DNA of 64,000 nt from Dactylonectria macrodidyma (GCA_020744425.1 JAGMUV010000016.1:1488001-1552000), one strand, 5' to 3'; positions 19,769-32,025 are shown, counted from the first letter of the stretch. Notes: generated by a model from the letters alone, not told the origin. Numbers and translations: made by a program.

Positions 19769-21200
19769 TGCTGCTTCAAGCACTCGAGCAGGCGGCGTGC
19801 CGTTACACCACCACGTTCAGATTCTGGATCCCCGTAAAGTGGCACCATCAGCAGCCTCCTGCGGCAGTTGAAGGCGCTAAAGAACATCTGTGAGTGGCGT
19901 GTAGGCATGACCCGGGTCTGAACATTATCTCTGAATAGTCTCTCATGCTAGGAATTACCTATTAGAAGAGCCGCAATCGCAAACGAGACACATACCGGTT
20001 TACAGAACACCCAAGTGCGTCTCTGACCCTCGCCGCGAGCTACGATTGTTTCATCAGAGAAGGTCCAACGGCTCCAAGATTCCTCAGACTGGTTGATATA
20101 TCGATGAGCAAACCGTAGACGTTTTCTCGCTGTCTCTGGGCTTATGAACGGTCGTAAAAGTGACTGGAAGTGCATGATCCCTTCCCGCCGGAGGGTGGAA
20201 GTTAAAGTCTTAGCATAACAGCTTAAACCGGCCTCTTCGATAAGCTCACTAATAACAATGTGAGGGTCTCTTCCTATCACTAGCAGCACCCGCCTCAAAT
20301 CCCTCTTTGTAAGCTTGTGTGGACAGCCGGGTCTGGGTTGATCCCGGGCAGATTGTTGTTCTTGATACCGGCGTACCACACCGTAAATTGCGTGCCGACT
20401 TACGCCCTCCTCACGGGCGATCCGGGCGGCTGATATGCCCGAATTGTATCTCCAAACGATCCTCGTCCTCTTGTGAGGAGAATGATGTGGCTTAGGGGAC
20501 ATTTGGACTTAAATTGGAAGCACAATGTGTGGTTGAAGTTGATGATGGTTTTGGTGTAGGTCAAGGGAAAGCGGGGTACGGAAAAGTGTGTCGGAACTTT
20601 TTCCCCCCCACTGTATAAGCTCACTATAAATTTTTTCTTTAAATTTCTTATTTTTAAAGTTCTATAACTTTCTTACTATTAATGGAAAGAAAAAGATATC
20701 TAGATATATAATATTTTAAGTAAGTATCTTTTAGCTAAGAATTTTAAAATATTTAATATTTTTAGTCTTTAATTTTTAATGTATTATTAAAAGGGTAGCA
20801 TTTTGGTGTAAAAGTGGGCTTGGATCGTCACTTTTGTCACTGCACTGTACATTTGGGGGCCGGCGCATACAGATGCAAGCTGAGATAGATGTTATTGGTG
20901 AGCCTAGGGTTGGCGTCCAGAGTTCTAGGTTGCAATAAGCATAGCTGACGTCAGCCCCATTCTACTACCTGGCCTGATTAATGACAGCACTTATAAGAGT
21001 CCTTCCCCCCCATGGACGGGAAATTAAGTACTCAAGCCTCAAATTGTCTTGCTTTGAAGTGTGACTCTTGCATCGTACAGCCCTACTCATTTCATCGCAC
21101 AGCCCCACTCATTTCAGAGACTTTTACTTTTATCCCGCAACTTGAAGTTCTAAGCGCCCTGTTGCTTCTTATTTTACGAAATCCCTTCAGCTTGGCGACT

Positions 21201-21977
21201 ATGGCCAAAAACACCCAACAACCCGTCGCGACCGGCATACAGCCGATGTCTAAGCCCCCATACTGGCGCCGGCCGGTGACTATGATATTCACAATAATCT
21301 CAATCCTCCTCATGGCTCTTTTCAGCTACCACTCCTTCGCCTCTTATTCATCAATTTTACCCTTCTCAGCCCCATCGCAGGAATCGGACCTTTCCGACTC
21401 TACCTCCGAAGGATTCGCCAGCTCCGCTCTCGAGCATCAGGGCCAGCCCTGTCCTCTCCCCACTACCCGCTATAGCATCCACACAGGCCAAGCAGCATGC
21501 TACCCCTCCTCAGGCGGGATCTGGGTGTCCGAACTGGACGCCCTAGAGCTTCAGTACCTAGACATCGACCGGTTCTCATCGACCGAGCGGCCTGATGTCC
21601 CCAAGGAAGAAGAAGATGCCTTCTGCCATAAGCTCCGGCTATTCGGTGGAGGATGGTACAACCCGAACCACGAGGGAAGAGACTTGGACGTTGGCGGGCA
21701 GTGCCATGCGCTTGACGAGTTCGACCCGATTGTCTCGACTGTGAGAAAGATTGGGGTTCCTTCTGATGAAAACGACGAGGGAGTCTGGGTCCTCGATGTC
21801 GATGAGGACACTGGCATATTTCCGGATGGAATTATTGCTGTTAGGAACGCGCTGAGCATGGACGAGCGGGTTCAGGCGTTGGTGAAGCTGGGGGCCGTTT
21901 ATTGTGCTGATGTTAAGGAATGTCGTCTGCTTGTGGATTTGCAATTGGAGCCTTGGGAGATAGCGAGGGGGAATTAG
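21201..21977 (+). CDS. Hypothetical single-pass membrane protein
   Basis: The frame is open from 21012, but the ATG at 21201 is the likely start, giving 258 codons. A short basic N-terminus (KPPYWRRP) is followed by a transmembrane helix at about residues 27-48 (VTMIFTIISILLMALFSYHSF), then a Ser-rich linker and an acidic, cysteine-containing C-terminal domain (CPLPTTRYSIHTGQAACYP; FCHKLRLFGGGW). This predicts a type II protein with the C-terminus outside or lumenal. I do not recognise the family. The upstream AT-rich 200 bp would hold the promoter. The single exon has no broken motifs. Confidence 0.65.
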   Translation: MAKNTQQPVATGIQPMSKPPYWRRPVTMIFTIISILLMALFSYHSFASYSSILPFSAPSQESDLSDSTSEGFASSALEHQGQPCPLPTTRYSIHTGQAACYPSSGGIWVSELDALELQYLDIDRFSSTERPDVPKEEEDAFCHKLRLFGGGWYNPNHEGRDLDVGGQCHALDEFDPIVSTVRKIGVPSDENDEGVWVLDVDEDTGIFPDGIIAVRNALSMDERVQALVKLGAVYCADVKECRLLVDLQLEPWEIARGN

Positions 21978-24900
21978 TCAGGGGAAAGGATATTAAGGGG
22001 TTAGGGATGCCATTTGGATGCGCCTGGTTGCGGAGGAATCTATATTGTTAGGCTTTCTGCGTGGTTAGCTTTACGTCGTTTTATGAAGGCTCATGTATCT
22101 GTTTATAACAATCGGGTAGGTCCCAACTGTGCAAGCCGTAGTAATCATACTAGGGGCTTATTACACTCGTAAGTTGGTTCGTTGAGAATTGCGCATGACT
22201 GTATCGCTGTGTAATGGAAAGTAGTGAGGGCAACCTGCAGGGGAACAAGTGAATGCATCCGTGACACATAAGGGACAAGCCACGTCAAGCCCTCTGCAAA
22301 CATCTCGAGAGGCCTGCTATAAGCACAATAACGTTGAAAGTGTGCAAGAAACACAAGACAGCGGGTCCGGAACTAGAAGCTTTAGTACTCTAAGTCTTAG
22401 ACCCAAAGCTCCTCTTCAGGCCTGCGCTGTTGTTGGAAACGGATGTGCAGACAAAGCTTGACCGCGAATTCGAAGTAAATGATCGTTTTTGATAGAAAGA
22501 AGACCTCGATAAGGCAATTACTGTAAGAATTGAGCGACTCTGAAGATAGTGATGATTATGGGGATATCACGGTGGTGAAAGATGAGACAAACTCTGCAGA
22601 CGATGACGATGAGGGTCTGAAGGATTCCAATGACAGTAATGACGATAGACGGCATTGAGAAACCCGATTGAAGCGCTGGAATCAATATTCGATATGAAGG
22701 ATCCTCTAATCAACCAACATGTCAACACTAACACCAAGGTAGGCATTATTTCCACTGTTTTAGCATTGGGACATGATGGCATGATGTGTTGATAATGTGT
22801 TCTTTTTTATAGTTGAAGCCCAGCCCTCGACGGGATAACTGAGCCACAAGGCCCAAGGCTGGTGTTGGGTATTAGAGCTGCAGCCAGGCAAAGTAAGGAC
22901 TTGTTTATTTTCTTGTCCCCGTTCTTTGGACGTAGCATAGAAAGAAAAATGCAATCCGATACCGCCGCTATGCTTTCTTCTGAGTCCTCTGGGAGTACCA
23001 GCCATGTCATTTTTGGCATCTCTCTCACCACAATGACACAATGCAGGAGAGTTAGGCACTACTCTGCTCGCATAGGGTGAACGTGAATGTGCCACAGCCA
23101 TTTATCTAATCATAGAGCTCATGAAATAAGTGTGTTGTAAGGAGAGTAAGCGGGAATTCTACCATGATACAGTTCTGCGCGACACGGGGATAAGATGTTT
23201 CTCTGATGAATATGAGAAACGTACTCAACCCACAGTTTTCAACCAACGAGCCATTCAGTAACTCCAATAAAGAGGAAGAGGTACTGATCCCTGGCGTTTA
23301 GAGGAGACTGAAAATGATAACCTCGGCCGTCGAAATAAAAAACAACGTCTGGTGTATACCAAACGAAGCTAGGCTACTTGGAGAGCTAAACAAGATATAA
23401 GCGATCCGAAAAATAGAATACCAAGGTAGGAACCACTTTCCTGGGGTGTTTAGAAGAGCGTTGATATTTTAGTTGGTCTCGCCATCGAGTTCCAGGTCCA
23501 GAGAAGATATTGACACAGGCGACATCGACGGTGGCGCGGAATCTCGGCCACCCTGTCACATCAACACGGGGATGGCGACGCCTAGAAAGGTTGATCTGCT
23601 CGTCTGCTGCTCGTTGGGGCCGTGGGAGCAAGCCTACTCGCCCTCATCGAGCATCGAGTAGCGTCCCACTCTACGCACGCCACTCGCAGTCTACTACTCC
23701 GCAGAATCACGATTGCTCCTTCGAGAGGACAGCAAGGAGGAGCAATTTGCTCCAGGTGAGAATGGGCAACTTGCTCCCTGCAGCCAAGAAGCATTAGTCA
23801 TGTGGGGTCAAGAGACTGGATATAAGCCAACCAACTTCAGGTGGCGCTCGCATCCAGACAAAATGGATGGATAGACGATACTAGGGAAATGTGTTTCTTT
23901 CGCTTTGTGACGAAGTCATGACCCAAGTGTTGACTCGATCACTTCTCTGTATCAAGGCTCCTAGCCTGATTGTGCCCTACATGACCCCTACCCCCAGTGA
24001 GGTACAAAGTGGAACGCGTCACACCAACTGCCCTCAATACAAGCATCCAATAATACAGCAACGGTCAACCACAGCAATAACAGTAAAGGAAATAGTACTG
24101 TTGAATTGGACCATGTTGGAACACCTAGGCGCAGGATGGCCGCCAATGCTATCCAACAAAAATCGCCTTCAATGCTAACTAGACGCTTTGGTCGGAGACT
24201 GACTAGAGCTTACGATTGGACTGGAGAGCAGTTTGGCCTCAGCAAGTAAGAATTGAAGACTCGGGAAGGATGAGCAGGCTGGATATGAAATGCTGACTAT
24301 CCAAGAATTAACTGTTTGGATCTGAAGCTATGGCTGGCAGCTCTGTCCGGGCATAGCACAGTTGAGTAATAGCCTCGTGTACGTTTAGGAGAGATCGTTA
24401 ACTAAGATAAATGGATCTTTCAGCTAGATTTTCTTGTGCTGTCTTTCCTTCAAACTTCATCTGAATTCCCATACTGTACACTTGGTCTAAATTGATCTGA
24501 TTCGGCACATCTCCTATAATACTTGAAGAAAAAATAGCCCGACTAGGATCCCCTACTTGGTGCTGTATTCAACCACTCGGCTCTAACAATTAGTAAATGA
24601 GGTCTCTAGGGGCCAATTTCGTAGTGAGTCAAACCTATAAACAAGACACCTCTGAGCTTAATAAAATAGCCCCTTTAGAACCTCGTCGATACCCGGATCC
24701 ATGCCTAGAACTTAGTTTGAGAGATAGAAAGATGTTTACTTTACCACCTAGAGAGTGGATAGCACTGAGGAGCGGGGATATGAAAGCTAGAGCGTGACAG
24801 TCACTGCTGCGTCTGATCCGCCCTTCTCTCTGCTCCTAACGACATTTAAAGGTACCTAATCTAACTGGTTTTTAGTGAGAATATACTGAGTAACTGCTAG

Positions 24901-26172
24901 TTGGTCTCTGGGTTTTGCTCCAGCATTTGAGTATGAAATCGACCCTTATTACAGCTTTCTACTTAAGATCTCTCATAGGCAATAATGACTCGTTCCTGAC
25001 TAACTTGCGGCTTATGTAGGTAGCTACAGTATATCACGAACGAAGATTTTAGACAGCTTTTTCGCAATGAATAAGAGAGACTGGGTGAAGTACTGGCGCA
25101 GTTCGAAATGTTGGCGATTACAATGAGTCGTTATAGACTATGTTGACAGGGATGGTCCCACTGAATGAAGATTTTTAGCGTGCATTGAGACTATCGGAAT
25201 TGCGACAGTATCTTGGGACTGAATCATGAGAATCTAATTACATTTATCATGGAAATAAGAACCTCTATATATTTTTGGGACTAGCATTTTTAAATTTTCC
25301 TGTAAACCTCACCTTACTTAAACCCAGTCGTTGGCAATTGTTAATAGGATGTGCCGAGAAAGGTGGTGAGACGATTGCGATTGTGGGCTAGTAGTCCCAT
25401 TAGGAACTGGCTTGAACTTAAGTAATTAGTAATATGTGAAGCGGGATCTCAAGCGAGATCGCAATTAGCGGTGTAACTGTTAGCATTATAATCGTGAGAA
25501 AGAAGCATGGGAAGATATGGCCCTCTGAAAGCCAGGCATCATACATGCTGCCGGGATACTCCCTCTAATTTACGCAATTACGGATCTTTTACTAGTAAAA
25601 ATCTTGTCAACTTGTTATCTAAAAATCGAGATGGTCGTGGATTTACCGTACCCTATTAGAATTAGGAGCTGCACTAGTTAACAAGGCCCTGACGTGCCTC
25701 TGAGTAGATGACCTGTGAACCCCCCTTTCGTCATGCATTTGTGTCGAAATTGATATAAGATCATGAACTTCATCAGCATGGCTTACGTTTGCGATTGTTG
25801 TCTCCAATCGAAAAGTTACAAATCATTATGACAGTGGATCCGCGTTAGGTAATTGTGATCCCTAGAAGTCTTAGCGGGCCGTTGTGTCTGTTATACGCAT
25901 GGACTAGAGTTTGGTAGTTGCTGAAAAGGGTAGCATGGCCTTAAATTAATAAGCGCTGTGGCACATTCTCTTTGTTCCGACATTCTCTTTGTTTTGAAAT
26001 CCTTTAACTACAGAGTTTTGCAGTCTCGAATTGCACTTTACCTAGCTTCAAACTCGCGACCATCCAATTCGTCTCATCATTTGAGCTACAATCCCTCCGC
26101 AAGAAGCTCTCCCTCCAGAAGAACGGAAATCACATTAGGGGACAGAAAATACATATTTTTTTCGAGAAGAAA
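21978..26172. other. Long gene-poor, AT-rich stretch
   Basis: About 4.2 kb with no convincing gene. Around 22494-22665 a plus-strand frame is very acidic (SDSEDSDDYGDI, DDDDEGLKDSNDSND) and could be the fossil of an acidic protein N-terminus. From about 24200 to 25900 all frames are short and stops are frequent, with many TA-rich words, as expected for old decayed repeats. I found no terminal repeats or RNA genes here. Confidence 0.5.
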
Positions 26173-27606
26173 ATGCATATATATGTCAAGGGAGCTAACC
26201 CGTGGCTGGACGACTATGTCGAATCCTTCGTTCGACAACATGTGCCGGATGCTGTTTTCCATGATAGCATCAAAACTTTCCCTTCACAACCCGACAGTAT
26301 TTTCCAGCTTTGTGATGGTTGGGAGCTCAACCAGCACTTTGCTGTGCTGAATAAAGTCGAGGCTGGGCTCATTAATGCTTACCCCAACAGCGATGCCCTA
26401 GCACGCAAGGATCATCTCGCCCAGGTGGTGGACTACTGGGTTGCGAAAAGACCACTGAGCGTCTTAAAAGAAAAGGTACCAGCAACTGTTCGACTGTCAT
26501 TGGATTATGCCGAGTATGTAGATGATGCCCTCGCCGCGACTGACGACCTCACCTTACTCTATTCGCTTGAGGATAATGAGGGCAAGGACCCCTCTGAACG
26601 CGAGTGGTGGATTCTGAAGCCCGCAATGATAGACTGTGGTGCTGGAATCCGCATCTTTAGCACAATGGAAGAGCTTGCAAGCAACCTAGAACTGGCTGCA
26701 GATATTGAAGAGAGCGAAGACTCGGAGAAAGATGCCAAACCGTTCACAACGATGACACCAAGCGAGTCTGATGATGACTCCGATGGCTTCAGGCCGACCC
26801 TGTCGACCCCAGATTCGACATCTCTGGGTGCTTTGATCACCGCCAGTGAGAAACTGACCCTTAATGAGAACTCAGACAAGCCTGTGGTAGGAGACATGGC
26901 CGGGTACCTTTTCACCCATGGGCACTCTCGCATCCCATCGGCTCAAATGCGGGAGTTCGTTGCACAGAGATACATCATCTCAATCCCGCCAGTCGAGGGC
27001 AGGAAGTGGCACGCTCGAGCATATGTTCTCTCCATCGGGCGACTTAAGGTGCATGTCTTCCGAGAAATGCTCGCTCTGTTAGCCATCGAGGACTATGAGC
27101 GTCCATGGAAGAAACCCAGTCTTCGGTCATACCTCACCAACATGGCACTTCAGGGAGAAGATGAGGCTGTGAGCAACCAGTCTAGGAGAGATTTTTGGGA
27201 ATTGCCAGACGACTTACTCCCCAGTGACTGGAAGACTAGCATTTTTCAGCAAGCATGCAACATCTCGGCAGAGGTCTTCCAGGCAGCCGCTCACACAATG
27301 GCCGACAAGTTCACGCCGCTCGATAAATGTTTTGGGCTTTTTGCTTTAGACTTTCTTGTGGATACGAATGGGACAGCGTGGCTGCTGGAGGTCAACGAGA
27401 CACCGGCTTTCTACCAACACGGGTTTGCAGGCTCGTTAGCGGTGCGACTGATGGAGTCAGTTGTTTCTGTGGCTATGGAACATCTAAATGTGGACAAGGT
27501 CGAGGGAACTTGCCAATCCGAGGCTAGGCAGCGGATGATAGAGGTTCTGGATGAGACGGATAAACTTGCGAAGAGCAACATCACTGAAATTCTGCCGGAG
27601 AAATAA
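26173..27606 (+). CDS. Tubulin-tyrosine ligase (Pby1-like) family protein
   Basis: A single exon of 477 codons. The ATP-grasp ligase fold of the TTL family is visible. WWILKPAMIDCGAGIRIF (about 145-162) is the first nucleotide-binding strand-loop. A long acidic, Ser-rich insert (about 172-240) follows. RYIISIPPVEGRKWHARAYVL is the central ATP-grasp segment, cut here into its parts. CFGLFALDFLVD and WLLEVNETPAF (about 385-410) carry the metal-binding Asp and the Glu/Asn pair. Yeast Pby1 is a P-body-associated member with this layout. No tyrosination of tubulin is implied, as fungi usually lack detyrosination. The start at 26173 precedes the domain closely. All key residues appear present. Confidence 0.82.
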   Translation: MHIYVKGANPWLDDYVESFVRQHVPDAVFHDSIKTFPSQPDSIFQLCDGWELNQHFAVLNKVEAGLINAYPNSDALARKDHLAQVVDYWVAKRPLSVLKEKVPATVRLSLDYAEYVDDALAATDDLTLLYSLEDNEGKDPSEREWWILKPAMIDCGAGIRIFSTMEELASNLELAADIEESEDSEKDAKPFTTMTPSESDDDSDGFRPTLSTPDSTSLGALITASEKLTLNENSDKPVVGDMAGYLFTHGHSRIPSAQMREFVAQRYIISIPPVEGRKWHARAYVLSIGRLKVHVFREMLALLAIEDYERPWKKPSLRSYLTNMALQGEDEAVSNQSRRDFWELPDDLLPSDWKTSIFQQACNISAEVFQAAAHTMADKFTPLDKCFGLFALDFLVDTNGTAWLLEVNETPAFYQHGFAGSLAVRLMESVVSVAMEHLNVDKVEGTCQSEARQRMIEVLDETDKLAKSNITEILPEK

Positions 27607-27774
27607 TGGTGTACTTGAACATATATGGGCTAGACAAGCCGAGCAGAAGAGTAAAGGCATGCTGGTGGGGCGTATGGATAACACTCAACTATCTTGAGGG
27701 ATTAATAGATACAAAACAAAATGCATACATCAGATAGCTCAACTCTCTCTCTTACCATTCAGGCTACTTGATGC

Positions 27775-28720
27775 CTATGGCTTACGTCCCCACAGCACTC
27801 TGATACAGAAATATGAGTGGTTCCTTCGATCCCGAATTTCACGGCGGAATTGCGAGATGTACATGTAAAATCTCTCGTGAGACCAGCCTAAAATGCTGGC
27901 TACGAATGTCAATAGCCCAGCAGTATCTTGTGTGGCAAACAGCTGCCCGAACTGACCCATTTCCTTTAACTTCGGATCCTTGGGCCAAGGACTGAGGGGA
28001 CACTGCGTCACAGTTAGTTTGGGTCCTGACACAATAAAGAGGCACTCTGACCTTGAAGTTCCACTTTTCAATGTCTACAAAGCCAGCTTCCTCCATGGCC
28101 TTTCGCTGTAGATTGTTAGCGATAACGGTAAACGTTCGACTGGTCGTTTTGGATCCTTCGATGAAGATCTGGTCCCACTGGCCTACTGCCGACTCAGGCG
28201 TCACGGTGTTATTATTACTCTTAATGGTTGGCGAAGCTTCGAAGCTTTCTAAGTAACTACTGCTCCTAAGGGTCTTGTACGCCTGCTTGAAAAGTTCGGT
28301 CCAGTTAAGGATTGTGTCCACGAGGTACCGAATATGAACATAATTATATAAATCTAGCGTGAATGTCCATTCTTGAGTGCAATCATCAATTTCACTAGGT
28401 AAAAAGACATTAGAAAATCATCTTAAAGAGGGATATGTAGACTTATAACTTCAAGTTGGGCGGAATCTAAGAAGGCTGGATTGGCGAAATATCGGTACTA
28501 ATAACTTCGCAACTGGGAAATTCCGCTGAAAAATCACTACGTGTCGTTGTTAGTACCGAACGCTTTTGTCCACCGTATGTTGCACTTACATTGCCTATAT
28601 GCCTGATCGCAAAGCTGTTCAGTATGTGATAGATGTGGAAATTCGATAGTCTACATACCTGTGCCGCAGCTAATGTCGAGCGCTTTCTGAATGTATGAGT
28701 TAGCACTATGGTAATCCTGC
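27775..28720 (-). pseudogene. LaeA/UMTA-like SAM-dependent methyltransferase, broken
   Basis: The minus strand carries the pieces of a fungal class I methyltransferase in order: LDISCGTG (SAM-binding motif I, near 28670), FSAEFPSCEVISTDISPIQPS (two parts; motif II acid D, near 28490-28550), EIDDCTQEWTF and YNYVHIRYLV (28320-28395), then QWDQIFIEGSK...[18 protein letters not shown], a probable intron of about 50 bp, and a C-terminal exon ending [11 protein letters not shown] at 27778. The conserved Trp after SPIQPS is a TAG stop (TGG to TAG), followed in frame by IPPNLK. The N-terminus before motif I is not recognisable. Such enzymes often sit near secondary-metabolite genes, but none are visible here. 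Confidence 0.75.
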
Positions 28721-28740
28721 CTATGTAACCCGTGCTTACT

Positions 28741-31245
28741 TTGATGTCTTAGGAAATAGGCGCCAAATATAATTTCCCATTTTGAGCGAGAGTCCACATA
28801 TGGTGGCGGCACAAGGCATGAGCGTGGACACGGAAATTCAGCGTTGTCCTTACATTATATCCATTGATTCACCCTGAGCTTCGTCATTAGATCCCCTGTA
28901 GATGGATAGTGAGTACATGGGGCTGGTAGATAACTGTTGAATTCATGTCTACCAGTAAAAAGCATTGCCCCTATCGCTGTGGTATGTGCGTCTTTGGATT
29001 GTTCTGTATTATAAAATACTCGATGTAATTGAGGTAGTGGAACTCTGTGCGTCGGGCCCTAAAGTAGAGTCGACATTGTCGTCATCCACGTCGTCGGCAA
29101 CTTCGTCAGCTTTGATGATCTGGTCCGGTCCAGGGTCCCGATGTTCAAATAGAAGTTAGGCCGCAATCCATAGTCTAATTGTAGATGCTGGCCATTCTGT
29201 CCTCGGAGTTGCACAGAACCTAGGCGCCTTGAGCTATACATACATGTTAATTAGCTCAAAGAAATAGAAGATGAATGTTAATATAATTTGCAAATAGGTG
29301 CTTTATTTACTGAGAGTTTTTAATGTCATCTTGATATATTAGTATGTCGTCTCCTCCGCAACTTTAAAGAATATCGCCAACGTGCTCTCGAGTTCCCTAG
29401 TTGCCCGCCCCCGCCCCCTGTCAAGCGCTCTCAATTGCACCCTACCTAAGACGTATAACACGTCCGTCGACCTAAATTTGATCTACTTGCGCCGTTAGAG
29501 CGCGACGAGCCGGGGAGGGCTCGTTCTCGTGCCGCTCTAAGTGATCACTTGGATTGGACAGATAACGCTCGCCTACCGTTAGAATGGGGCATCCGTTAAA
29601 CCCCATCCTCCTAGTGTCTTACTGTGAATTAGCTACGGCAGAAGGTACGGGGCTTACTAAGGAATACGCAACAGTCTTCTGAAGCTGGAAGCATGACGAA
29701 TCTAGGGACTGGTAGAGCCATTGCGCTGGCACTGCCTCAGGCGAGAGATGAAAGCTACCTGTCCCCTGTGTCCTGTGATCTGGCGTGCATAAGTGCAGCC
29801 TTCAGAAGCAGTACTACTCACATGCGGCATTACCTCGGAGGCCCTACACCTATAGCGACAGGGCGGGGCTGTCGTCACCAGTACCTAAATCGCTGCCTTA
29901 CAGCGGGTACCACCAATACCGCAGGCAGTGTGGATAGGAGGCTAGTCCCAATGTCAGCCATACCGATCTCAGTGTTGTGGTTGAGGCCCACAAACCAGTA
30001 GCAAGCAAGAGTGGGAGAAGTGGTCCTACTCCCAAGCCAGGAAGCAGAGATGGTGGGGCTGGTCCCCTTTCGAATTTGGGACAAGTCTTACTGCTCTCCA
30101 AAGTCAAAGGCGTTGCAGTGAGATTGGTTTACATATAAAGCTATCAGAGGTCAATGTAGGGTTCGGGTTTAGAGGTGTGCAAGTGTGGGACTTAGTGAAA
30201 TTAAAAGTAAGTTCAAATTAGAAAAGAGGGAGGCGCCACCGCCACCACTCTCTTCCCAGTCTCATTAAAGAAGACTGGCCCATATATAGCGGCTAGTGCT
30301 GTAATAGCCGCGCCTGGTCATCCCGCTGACGGGTAACAGGCTCGACACAATGCGCCGTTGAGCCGATGATATGCTGGATGAACTAGATGGAAGTGGTAGT
30401 TGCATGGGAACTTAGCTCGGACTACCTGCGTTGATGTCCTGTGGGACGTGCTTTGACGCAAACTACTGTAGGGGTGACTACGGGTAGAAAGTGCCTTTTG
30501 GAGGTACTGAGCACGTATGCGGCTCCGATCCAAGAGGCCTTGCAGATAGTATGAGTGAGGTCCAATGCGGCAGCATTTGTAGATAGTTTAGCTCAGCACG
30601 TCCTGTGCCCCAATAGGGGACTTTCACGGGCCTCATGGCCCCTCGGACGAAAAATATACATATATATATTCTTTCCGTGCAACATCAACACCGATGGTGC
30701 TGCATGATCCGTCGTTTCCGTGTGTCCCATTTTCTCTAATGTTCAGATTTCGTATGGCTGTGAGGCTGGTCGGGAATAATAACTGATCAAGCATCACAGG
30801 GTTCATGCGGCGCAAAGCAACCCAAGCAGTACCCGGACCTCTCCACAACCCGACACCCGCCGTAGGTAATCTACGCGAGCCCGACACCCTCGAGAGCAAG
30901 GCACATCACGTAGTATAGACTGGAGCCACACACATGACTAGCGGCGAGACGGTCGTTCGGTTTGATGCAGGGGTCTGATGTAATAGAATGATGATAAGGA
31001 TGGATCCCGCCAAGTAGGAAATAGTCAATTGGGTCAGCTAAGAAGCCTCTCTCACTGTATTCTCTGTGTGTTGTGTGTTCCAAGTGATCAGCTAGTCGGG
31101 TGAGGGATTTCCGAGTTACCCGCCCGATCCCGGGTTGCGTAACTAGCTTGCATGTCAACTCACCGAGAATGTCTCCTCTGTAGTACGTGGTTATCGTAGT
31201 GACTGGATTGCGTCCCCTCTGAAAGGATGACAATTCTGGTGCCTA
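28741..31245. other. Gene-poor stretch
   Basis: No supported gene in about 2.5 kb. Frames at 29693-30107 and 30633-31233 are open by chance; they lack codon or motif signatures and overlap on both strands. A short TATATA microsatellite lies near 30655-30668. No terminal repeats were recognised. Confidence 0.45.
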
Positions 31246-31458
31246 ATGTCTATAATTCCGTACTGTGTTATGACTCATAGCCTACATGGGTTCATTGGCG
31301 CCAACCACAGACTGTGTGTCTACTACATTTGGTTTATATTTAGTGGAATTTCTAATACCTGTACTGTTCTATGCTCGAATCAATCAGAGACTTATATAAA
31401 GGTTGCTGTAGCATCTCAACATGTCTACTGTTTTCGCCTAGCCTGCAGAGGTCCTAAC

Positions 31459-32025
31459 ATGACAACTTCCAAACAACATATCGAGCCATGCGGATATTCA
31501 AGCCTGGCTGTCCAAAAAGGCGGGCTGCATTGGCCTATGACACTACAAGCTTTTGGTCTCCTTTGGGTATGGCGTACCTACGCTAAATTAAAGAGCCGTT
31601 TCACGCAAAAGGAGGCTGTCAACTATCTGCTGGAAGACATCTCCTGGAATATCAAAGAAGAACCTTCGGAGGCTAGAAGATTGAACGAAGAGGGTTACCC
31701 CGGAGAACATGTGGACTTGACAGAAACCTTGTTTCAAGGTGATATCTCCTTACGTGTATACGATCGCTATGGTGAAAGAACAGCGATCGTTCCGGCAAGC
31801 GGGCGGACGGTTGGCCAAATTTTGAACACAATCCATGATTTTTACCGCAACGCTGAAGATACATACGCGAAAACACACGAAATGGACTGGAGATTAAGAG
31901 ATGATTCTGAAGAAAGTGAAGAGAATCTCGAAGAATTTGGGTGGAATGTTGGTTGTACGATTGATTTCTTGGGAATAGCATCAACTGCTAGCAGCCCATA
32001 TTGGGAAGTGCTTTTTGAAACGTAG
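31459..32025 (+). CDS. Hypothetical protein
   Basis: The frame is open from 31246, but the codons before 31459 look non-coding, so I favour the ATG at 31459 (188 codons). The product is soluble with a Trp-rich helix (FGLLWVWRTYAKLKSRF), an acidic middle and a C-terminal region with DSEESEENLEEFGW. I recognise no domain. It lies alone between gene-poor DNA and a solo LTR; a plausible but unproven small gene. Confidence 0.45.
   Translation: MTTSKQHIEPCGYSSLAVQKGGLHWPMTLQAFGLLWVWRTYAKLKSRFTQKEAVNYLLEDISWNIKEEPSEARRLNEEGYPGEHVDLTETLFQGDISLRVYDRYGERTAIVPASGRTVGQILNTIHDFYRNAEDTYAKTHEMDWRLRDDSEESEENLEEFGWNVGCTIDFLGIASTASSPYWEVLFET

Larger units (their letters stand above)
13417..20502 (-). pseudogene. 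Tc1/mariner transposase interrupted by copia
   Basis: Exon 1 is 20502-19996. It contains a helix-turn-helix region (GVSRHAIYGVVRRYQ) and the first catalytic Asp in FSDE. A 48-bp GTATGT...CCTAG intron (19995-19948) follows. Exon 2 runs from 19947 to the copia insertion at 19774 and continues at 13789-13417. The second catalytic Asp is in FQHDNSS, and the Glu is in SPDLNPIENLWAILK. The triad is complete and no stop is seen apart from the copia insertion. The protein would end GYYTRY. The same intron position occurs in the two other copies. Between the second Asp and the Glu I count 38 residues, longer than the 34 of classic Tc1. Confidence 0.85.
13249..20613 (-). mobile_element. Tc1/mariner element (copy 1), split by copia
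   Basis: The ends read CAGTGGG...CGACACA in both directions, with TA at 13247-13248 and 20614-20615. Without the copia insertion the length is about 1.39 kb, matching the copy at 33546-34929. The transposase is on the minus strand. It sits within the AT-rich middle of the outer element and carries a copia retrotransposon in its coding region, giving the order outer element, then mariner, then copia. Confidence 0.88.
13008..20847. mobile_element. Outer TA-flanked nonautonomous element, split by a mariner
   Basis: Its own sequence is only 13008-13248 plus 20614-20847, about 473 bp. The terminal inverted repeats are about 56 bp with roughly 85 percent identity; both read CAGTG... then AAAAGTGACGATCCAA, then TTTTACACCAAAA and GCTACCCT. 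The flanks are TA at 13006-13007 and 20848-20849. The interior is very AT-rich and non-coding. It looks like a Tc1/mariner-type MITE whose internal TA later received the mariner at 13249-20613. Confidence 0.8.
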
